In this document: positions 28,298 to 35,950 of the stretch, piece by piece | How positions within the stretch are numbered: the first letter of the stretch is position 1 | Layout: each line of letters begins with the position of its first letter | NCBI GenBank assembly: GCA_025201805.1 | Contig: MU619363.1 | Span: 56,416-92,365 of the forward strand | Source of the DNA: Parasitella parasitica | Taxonomy: Eukaryota > Mucoromycota > Mucoromycetes > Mucorales > Mucoraceae | Reading direction: 5' to 3' | Length of the DNA stretch: 35,950 nucleotides | The notes under the pieces: model-generated | The model's database searches: none | The model's input: the letters and a program-made list of their open reading frames with translations, nothing else | What the model was told of the DNA's origin: nothing | Translations under genes and position numbers: made by a program

Positions 28298-30261
28298 ATG
28301 TCGATTATGCAAACCAAAGCATGTCATATCTCAGATTGTGAGGATAATGACGATGAAAGCGAATGGGATTTACCCAACACGTATGAAAGCAGTTCGGAAA
28401 ATGATGATGCTTCCAGCGACGAACACAAAGATCATTATTTTGATCCAACAAAGATAACTACCTCTTTGCCTTTACTACCTTTTAACAATCAAGTAGGCGG
28501 CCACGCGTCATTTTTTCGTTTCTCAAAAAGAGCGATATGCAAGCCTGTATCTACTCGAGAGCAAGAATTCTATGAGCATATCGATGCCAGCCACCATGAG
28601 TTGTTGCCTTTTACCTCGCAGTATATGGGCGTTCTCAATGTCACCTATCGCCCTACAGGGACATCAGAGCTTCCAGTCCCTGAAGTTTTGTTTGAAAAAA
28701 ATAAGCATTTATTGCGTGATTGGCACGCCTGTGCAAACAACCTTGGCAGACGCCATTCATCTTCATGCTCTCCTGGTTCTCATCCTTCGCAAGATTATCA
28801 AAGATCTTCCAATTGTCGTGCTCGATCAAAGAAGTTTCATGAACAAGTATTGAGGGAAGTATTTTCCCCAGAAGCTCTCAAGGAGAGGTTGATCTTGGCT
28901 GAAGATTGGAAACGTCGAAACAGGCTTCCCAATAATGCAAGTAGTGGGAATTTGAAAGAACTTGACCCTTGTTGGAATTCCACACAGCCTGAACTTGCCC
29001 ATAGTTACTTTGATCGATTTCCTGTTAGGAAATCTTGGAGGCACGAGAATCCAATTGCGGAAGGCGGCCGATCCGTTCCTATCATGAGCAGTTATCAGCA
29101 AGTAGAAGATGACTATGATGAAGATGACGATATTAGCACTTTAACCAGCTCTATTGACACAATGACATTGGAGCCAAGACGCCCTTCGATTATATGCTCC
29201 ACAGCGTCCTCACCTAGTATCAAAAAAGAAGCGTCTGTAGATGATGAAAATATTTTCGCAATGGATGATTTCGACGTAGGGAAGAAACAGCAGGGGATAA
29301 AACGAACACCCAATATTCCAATACTACAGGTCGATTCTGCATGCCTCAAAAAACAAAATAACAAACAAAAAGATTGTGCAACTCTGGAAAATCATGCTAA
29401 ACAACTCAACAACCCTTGGTCCTTACAGATTTACAATCGTGATTTGCAAAAGATGCGAAATAGAAAGCCGACAAACATGGCAGCAGATGAACCACAGCAA
29501 GCTAGTCAGAAATATATCCTCATTGAGGACTTGACTGATGGTGTGAAATATCCCTGTGTTTTGGATCTTAAAATGGGAACCCGGCAATATGGAGTCTATG
29601 CCACACGTGAAAAAATGAGAAGCCAAACAATCAAATGTGAAAAATCCACTAGTAAGGTGCTCGGCGTTCGAGTATGTGGCATGCAGGTAACTTTTATGGG
29701 TTGTTTTACCTGACACATATTGCTAATGTAGGCACTTTTTAGGTATACAAAAGGGATTTAAACGAATTCTTCTTCCAAGATAAATATTATGGTAGAACCT
29801 TAACTCCGATATCATTTTGTGATACATTGGAAGCATATCTTGATAATGGAAGTGGTTGTCAAATAAAACATATACCCGTTATCGTAAGAAAATTACGTAG
29901 ATTAGCAAGAATTATAAAAACTATGAACGACTATAGATTTTATTCTTCTAGTTTACTAATGATTTATGATGGCAATGCTCCAAGTGATCGTAAAATTGAT
30001 GTTCGTATCATTGATTTTGCTAACTGTGTTACATCTGAGGATGTCCAATGTCAATACCGAAGCTTTACATATCCACCAAGAAATAAAGGGCCTGACAATG
30101 GGTATTTATTAGGTCTCAAGTCGTTGGTTTTATGCTTTGAACGCATTTTTTTAAAGCATGGCGGCTCTATTCCAGATTTGGTCACTGAAGGAGATGATGT
30201 GTTTCAAGACATATACGAACCTGCAAATGATGAAGCAATCTCGAAAATACTACAGCAATAG
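28298..30261 (+). CDS. Inositol hexakisphosphate kinase (KCS1-like)
   Basis: Makes inositol pyrophosphates (IP7) from IP6, which control phosphate, energy and stress responses. Two exons, 28298-29686 and 29743-30261, joined by a 56-base GTAACT...TTTTTAG intron, give 635 aa. The first ~120 residues are acidic and then carry the substrate-lobe start ([19 protein letters not shown]). A long, poorly conserved linker with Ser- and Asp-rich blocks follows. The family signature PxxxDxKxG is at 419-427 (PCVLDLKMG). The intron falls within CGMQ/VYKRD, a conserved kinase-lobe site. SSLLMIYDG (~533) and IIDFAN (Asp ~554, Mg/ATP binding) follow, then [13 protein letters not shown]. At 635 aa it is shorter than yeast Kcs1. 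The smaller IPMK/Arg82 class is less likely given the long linker. Confidence 0.9.
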
Positions 30262-30461
30262 TGTACATTCATATAAATATAGTTCCTCTTTCAAAATTAC
30301 CCCTTCCCCCAAAATTCCATACTCATCCTCAAGCATAATAAATATATATACTGTAAATGTTTATAACATTATCAACGCATGCTTTAAACAGCAACATTTC
30401 AATCAATAAAAAAAAGTATATGCTTTATTATAATGATTTTATATATTTTATGGCATAATTA

Positions 30462-33346
30462 TTAGATGAGAGAGGGGGATTCGGTTTCTGTTTCTTCTTT
30501 TGGTGATTCTTGTTGTTCTTTTCCGTCTACTGCTGCTTGTTCTTTGATAGCATCTACAAGAGGTCCCTCCTCTACCTTACTATCAATATCAACAAGAGGG
30601 GATACTTCTGCAGATTTCTTTCTGTCCAAAAGCTCAGGGAATAGATTGGGATACTCTGTTGGATCTGCTAAACTTTCTGCTGTCTTTTTACGATTTTTAC
30701 TTTCGAGTTCAGCCTTCCATAAACCAACAATTCTAGAAATTTGATCAGGAGCATAAGTTCTAGCCAGCATGGCAGCCTCAGGAATACGGTCTGTCTTGAC
30801 CAATAAATCAATAGCTTCTTCCATCGCTCCTAATTCGAATAAACAAGTAAATGCAATATTGTTCTTGCCTTGTTCAACTGCAAATGCATGTGAAGATTAG
30901 ATAAATTTTCCTTGCTATACATTAAACACTTACTTGCGGTATCGGCAATCTGTCTTATACCAGTACGGTTACCATTAGATGTATAAAAGAGGAGTAAGCC
31001 ACTGAGATCCTTTGCCTTGATTAAACATTCCTCAGCCAATTTGAATTTCCAAGAAGACATTGCCACATCGCCTAATGTTCGCCACTTGAGCTCAGAGTCA
31101 ACTTGATGTGCGATTTCAGAGGCAATATCAAGTTTACCAAGTTGAATGGAAAGATCGAATCTTTGGTCTATATCAGTAGTAACTTCAAGCGCTAATTCCT
31201 TGAGATCTTGAGACTCAAGGAATCTAGCAACGCGGCCACGTTGATCAGCGGGAATAGACTCGAGTAAACTGGCAGCAGAATCAAGATCACCACGAAGAAT
31301 TGCAGTTTGATATTGAACAACAGTTAAGGATAATCCGTAACTGTAAATGTTAACATCTCTATCTGCCATGTAAATTCTATTGTCTCTAGGAGCATAGCCC
31401 AGCAAATACATGGGCTTATCGAAATGACTAATAGTATATGTCTCTGTACCGACAAGATAATTCATACGATTGGAAGTGTTGGTGTATATGAGACAATCAC
31501 CAGCCCACGAACCGGTTTTGATGCCTTCTGGAATTTCAGTGATGAATTCGAAAGCATCCTCAACACCTTCCTCTCCTGGATCGCCACCGTTCTCGACAAA
31601 TTGGGCATATGCTTGAGCTTTATATCTCAAAACATAGAATGAATCCTCACAAGCAATAGCAACCAAATCACCTGCGTCGGACCAGTACACGCTTCTTGAA
31701 TCAACATCAATTCGACGGACAACTTCTCCGCTTTCCCAATCATAAAAGTTCAAAAAGCCATTACCGCGAACACCAAGTAGTATACCACCGTAGATTCCTT
31801 CAGCACTATAACTTAGCTTGGGAAGCAAACCAGCTCTTTCTTTGAAGTTTTTAAAGACCTTGACCTTTGTAGAAGATTCACGGACAGCATACACATTTGA
31901 ATCATCAGCCCAAACGAAATCAAGACCACTACCAAAACTCTTGTTTCTCCAAGCTAAAGCCGTGTAGATGATATATTCACCATCACCGCAAACTACGACA
32001 AAACGACCATTGGGAGAGTGTTGAAGAGTTTGAGGATAAACTTCACAACTTCCAAGATCTTTGATGGGTAAAGCTAAACGTTCGCCATCCTTGACATTCT
32101 CATCGATGCCCGTTTTGATGTTGGCAGTTTGGATTTCGGAATGTTTCGCCCAAATAATCTTCCCAGATAGATCCATAGACACGGCAGGTTCTTCTCTACC
32201 GAGCTTGATCACAACAGCACCTTCATCATAACCCAGAGCAACATTGTTGCCATTCTTTTGAGTGGCCATGCACCAAGAACGCTCTAGACCATAGTTCAGT
32301 GTATTTTCAAGTCGATAGGTATCAGAATTCCAGATACGAACTGTGCCATCCTCAGAACCAGATAAAATGATGGGTAAATTGGGATGAAAAGCTGCAAAAT
32401 TGACGTTTTGGTTGTGTCCTTCGAGTGTTTGAACACAGTTTTTGTTTTGATAATCCCAGATTTTGACCATATTATCATCAGCACAAGAGATCAAGTAAGG
32501 CTTATCGCCTCCTTGGTAATAATCAACAAAATTGACACCCTTTTCGTGACCCTCTAAGGTAAAATTGGGAACATTGGATCCAAGCGACCATACCTTGATC
32601 ATGCCATCAAGACCAGCGGATGCAAATGTGTTGGAATCTTTAGGATTGAAGGTTAAATGCATAACAAAGTGAGCATGACCTTCAAAGACCTATTAATTCA
32701 AGTTGTTAATTACAATAGTAGCTATACTGTATATCTTCTTTCATACTTGAGCACATTTCCATCCCTTCTCCCAATCCCAAAGGCGAATAGTCATATCATC
32801 AGAGCCAGATAATAATAGAGGTTGAGTAGGGTGAACTGCGAGACAACGAATGTAGTCAGGGTGAGCTTCAAAGTGGGTGACCTTTTCAAGAGTATTATAG
32901 TTGAATACACGAATTTGAGAATCATCGGCACCAGTAATAATCCAATTTTTGCGAGCAACGAACTTTGCAGCACGAACTATGAATTAATGATTATCAGTAT
33001 ACGTTTCAGCGATCATAAATCTCGTTTTTCCATATACCGGGTGTCTCCGAAACTTCGATGGTTTTGACCAAAGCCTAAATTAAACGATTTAATAATCAAG
33101 TAAGCTCACAAATGGTGTAAAGACAGTTTTACTTGTGTTTCGTAATTGTATATTTGAACAATACCGCTGTATAAACTAGTCAATAACCAAGGCTCGGTTG
33201 GATGCAAATCGACACATTTGACACGTTCTGAACGCGATAATAATTTACGCTGTACATTAGGTTGCATGTTAGTGATTTCTCGAAGGGAAAAAAACGTTAC
33301 TGAACTCTCTGTAAGTGTTGATACTTGCCTTAATATCAATGCGCAT
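30462..33346 (-). CDS. SEC27: Coatomer beta'-COP subunit (SEC27/COPB2)
   Basis: COPI coat subunit that binds dilysine cargo signals for Golgi-to-ER transport. Six exons on the minus strand: 33346-33329, 33249-33133, 33074-33038, 32976-32747, 32689-30934 and 30877-30462. All phases agree, giving 857 aa, close to family length. The start [23 protein letters not shown] matches the nearly invariant N-terminus. WD40 repeats fill the first ~300 residues ([44 protein letters not shown]). The coatomer WD-associated region and alpha-solenoid follow. The last ~80 residues are acidic and Glu-rich. Intron 1 uses a GC donor (AAG/GCAAGT). It converges with the IP6-kinase gene, leaving 200 bases between stop codons. 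Confidence 0.97.
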
Positions 33347-34439
33347 ACCCTAAATAATAGGCATAAAATGTTAGAATACATTCTCATATATACGCGTAAA
33401 CATTTTCAAGTGATAAAGTGGAATTTATACACAGGTTTTTTCTTCGCCTTGCCTCTCAACTGAAGGACACTTTTATGGCTGTAAAACCACCACAAACGTG
33501 CATTTTCAATTTTAAAAGCGAGATAAATCTTAAACTTGATGTATGCGTTCCGTAAAAAAAAAACCAGTAAATTTTATGTGTAGATTACCATTTTTTATAG
33601 CTGTTTAGTTTATGTGTGTAGCCTCAAGGAAAAAGGTAAAGCAAAGTATAGAAAGAGTGTGTGGACCTTAGCTATTTGGAACACCTCAGTTGACTGCAGC
33701 CAATCCAATAAGAAGTGGAAACGCAGAGAGAAGTTTGAGTAGTATTGCGGTCATCCAAACTGCTTTATCAGACGGTAGAATATTTTGCTCACTAAAACTC
33801 ATTTCATGTCATTTACGCAATAATAAGTCGTTTTTTTATGAGAACTGAGTCGAGCCCTTGACCTTTTTGTTGATTAAGGGCTATTTGCTACTGAGGTAAT
33901 AAGTCCCCACACTCAATTTCCAATGAATAATCTCCAGAAAGACAACTTATTCCGGCAGCGCATCAAGCTGCAGATGAAAGAAATGGCAAAGATGTTGAAA
34001 TGATATTTTGCGACGAGTGACGATACACATTTACTCTAATGGCACGAAAACTAGTAGGGCTCCTGCTACTGTGACATATTTAAAAATTCACATTTGAGCT
34101 GCCTAGAGATGCGTTAAAATTCGTTACGAATATCCTCATTGAGAAAAAAAAAGATAGGCCGTCATCGTACTTTAGGCAGTTTCGAAAGAATGCTTTCGAA
34201 CTTCATCAATTGTAGACTTTTTTTGAATGTTAGGTTAGACTGCGTCCAATTAAGTTGTTGCCATTATGGCTTTGTCACCAACAGGACATAGAAATCCTTC
34301 TGAAACCCTTATCACATAAAAACGATATTCAATTAACAATGACATTGTTACTCTCACCCACATAAGCCTCGTCAATATGCGAGTATGTGTTTTTCCTGTC
34401 CTTAAATTGTTGGTTTGAGGTTCATGGGTGTTCTATTTA
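33347..34439. other. Region upstream of SEC27, no recognisable gene
   Basis: The first few hundred bases must hold the SEC27 promoter. The rest is AT-rich with no credible frame. It contains the perfect hairpin at 34181-34200. Confidence 0.5.
34181..34200. repeat. Perfect hairpin TTCGAAAG-AATG-CTTTCGAA
   Basis: Two 8-base arms flank a 4-base loop. It lies about 250 bases downstream of the dead Tc1/mariner transposase and might belong to its former end; no second copy was seen. Confidence 0.6.
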
Positions 34440-34735
34440 TTATGTTCGATTAATTTATTGAGCCTTTCAAACTAGGCATTCTTTTTGACCAAGGTTTTCA
34501 ACTTGACAACAATGCCTCAATAGGGTAAACTAAAGACGAATACGGAGGCAACAAGCATATCTTATGAGTTGAGTTTTTTAAGAGCTCCCTTACCAAAGGT
34601 AATTTTTGAATTGAAGCATTATTCAGTAAACAAAAATGAGAATCCACATTAGTATCATCCAGTTTCTTCATAATCGTATGACAAAAGCTTAGACCATGTC
34701 CATTTTGGACTTTTCGCCCGACTTTTCAATATGAT
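34440..34735 (-). pseudogene. Dead Tc1/mariner transposase fragment
   Basis: The minus strand from about 34735 reads KVGRKVQNGHGLSFCH, then MKKLDDTNVDSHFCLLNNAS, then VRELLKNSTHKICLLPPYSS and LVYPIEALLSS, in one frame. A TGA follows, and a shifted frame continues with WSKRMPSLKGSINKS. These correspond to the second and third catalytic blocks of a DD34E transposase. The second Asp is now Asn (LLNNAS instead of MDNAP) and the NPIE Asn is Tyr, but 34 residues still separate the two catalytic positions. The N-terminal part with the first Asp is gone. It differs enough from the intact element at 20209 to be another, older family. Confidence 0.7.
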
Positions 34736-34739
34736 TTAC

Positions 34740-35093
34740 TTTGACTAAAGAACTTTTATATCAGAGGAAAATAATTATTTCATGCTGTGTTGCTTACGCA
34801 TATATTTTATAACTTTTTGAAAATGGTAACACGTGCGCTCATCTTGCTATATTCTTGTATCTTCTATGCATACAGTAAATCATAACATATCTGAACATGT
34901 GTCAGGTACACACAGACTTGGTGTGTAACACTTTTAGTTATTATAAATATCCATTGAACTACAAAGAATAAACATCATCTATCTTTCGTCTCTTACTTTA
35001 TAATTTATATACAATTATCAAAACAACACATGACAATTGAAGCAACTTTGAAACTCGAAAAGACAACGTCTACATTCACTACACAAAACTGAT
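34740..35093. other. Region between the transposase fragment and tRNA-His
   Basis: AT-rich sequence with a CACGTG at 34831-34836. No gene or structured RNA was recognised. Confidence 0.5.
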
Positions 35094-35099
35094 AAAAAA
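35094..35099 (-). terminator. RNA polymerase III terminator
   Basis: Six A on the + strand give T6 on the tRNA strand, starting one base after the tRNA 3' end. This is the expected pol III stop signal. Confidence 0.8.
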
Positions 35100-35100
35100 T

Positions 35101-35172
35101 TGCCGGTAGCAGGAATCGAACCTGCATCATCACGGCCACAACGTGGTATACTAGCCATTATACTATACCGGC
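35101..35172 (-). tRNA. tRNA-His (anticodon GTG)
   Basis: 72-base tRNA on the minus strand with no intron. The 7-bp acceptor stem GCCGGTA/TACCGGC is perfect. The anticodon stem CACG/CGTG encloses the loop TTGTGGC, with GTG as anticodon. The T arm has GGTTCGATTCC (B box), and the A box TAGTATAATGG is intact. The discriminator is A, as in eukaryotic tRNA-His, where the extra 5' G is added after transcription. A T6 terminator follows. Confidence 0.98.
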
Positions 35173-35950
35173 GATCTTGAATGTTACAGATGTAATTTGT
35201 TTTTGCTGGTGCTGATTGATTACTCGCACGTGATCAGAGTCTGAGCCAATTGAAGCTACGTTCCTGAACCTGATGTTAAATTCTGGGAACGTCTCATCTT
35301 AGATATATATATGGAATTATGCTTCATACTTGAAATAAAGCGAACTTTCTTACGTTTAAAATACTGTCATATATAATTATTTGCTATTCTATCGCTGAGA
35401 TACTATACCTTCCTAGTTATTCGACATAATATACACTTAAACAATAGCAAAACAGTCTAATCACACTGTAATAATGAAATGGCACCTATTATATGGCACC
35501 ACAATTACATTAAAATAAAATCCAGATGGATTATGGCTGATCCATCCAAGAAAGAAATACATGAAAAGCACAAGTAAACATTAACAAGTGTTGGTAGAGG
35601 CTTGCACTCCTGATCAAAGTATAATCTCCTACAACCCTGGTGTTGTATCCATAGAATACCATGGTTACCACTATTTCAACTCAGTTGTCATGGCAACCGT
35701 TCCTAATCGGATCTAAGGTTAAATGGCATCGATTATTCTATCTAGTAAATAGAAGTATTCAATAGAATGTCTTGTATAAGAAACCATCTATTTGGGTTCT
35801 ACTTATTCTAAATTGCGAAGCTCAACTTATCGATGAATGATTCACATTCATAACGATTAGCTGATTAAATATAGAAATAGGTCTTGCTCTGACTACTACT
35901 GTGTTATAATCTTGTTTGACAATTAAATGTCAAACATGACCTGATTGTAT
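35173..35950. other. Intergenic region at the window end
   Basis: No gene was recognised. Imperfect repeats occur (ATGGCACC twice near 35480-35505; ATGGAT...ATCCAT near 35525-35545). The window ends with a perfect hairpin, GTTTGACA-ATTAAA-TGTCAAAC, at 35914-35935. The sequence may be a repeat boundary but cannot be assigned. Confidence 0.4.

Noticed and set aside
1..35950. CRISPR array, rRNA genes or bacterial operon structure
   Set aside because: None seen. The only regularly spaced repeat is the 23-bp periodicity in the transposon ends, which is degenerate and has no spacers.

Overview
This window looks like nuclear DNA of a filamentous fungus, most likely an early-diverging one in Mucoromycota (Mucorales-like). 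The base composition is AT-rich. Introns are mostly 50-60 bases with GTAAGT-like donors and CTNA-type branch sites. The housekeeping proteins are plainly fungal or eukaryotic, F-box/LRR genes sit in tandem, and accessory stretches are full of decayed transposons. The species cannot be named from this sequence alone.

Layout, left to right. (1) 141-1306 +: high-affinity iron permease FTR1, followed by a 2.1 kb convergent gap with five perfect ATCWGATAA iron-GATA-factor motifs and a 46-base poly-A tract. (2) 3430-6795 -: two neighbouring LRR genes; the first has an F-box and the second has lost that end. (3) 7707-11129 -: a three-exon ENA/ACU-like P-type alkali-cation ATPase with an 89-base homopolymer in intron 1. 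(4) 12496-14401 +: six-exon splicing factor SF1/BBP, with a doubtful small minus-strand ORF over its 5' end. (5) 14400-25100: an accessory region. It holds a broken PIF/Harbinger-like (DDE_Tnp_4) transposase, a broken zinc-knuckle retroelement ORF1, and an apparently young, intact Tc1/mariner (DD34E) element with 139-bp perfect terminal inverted repeats. That element sits inside an older spliced reading frame. Two KCTD-like T1/BTB genes and an unrecognised spliced relic follow. (6) 25100-27250: nothing recognisable. (7) 27251-33346: DUF202 membrane protein, IP6-kinase (KCS1-like) and beta'-COP (SEC27), the last with a GC-AG first intron. (8) 33347-35950: mostly empty, with a dead second Tc1/mariner transposase and a tRNA-His(GTG).

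The conserved genes serve separate cell functions: iron uptake, cation transport, pre-mRNA splicing, inositol pyrophosphate signalling and COPI traffic. They do not form a cluster. The two strongest leads are the Tc1/mariner ends, built from a degenerate repeat with a 23-bp period, and the iron-type GATA motif array in the gap downstream of FTR1. Exon boundaries were read by eye from splice signals, frame continuity and family conservation; no alignment or database search was run.
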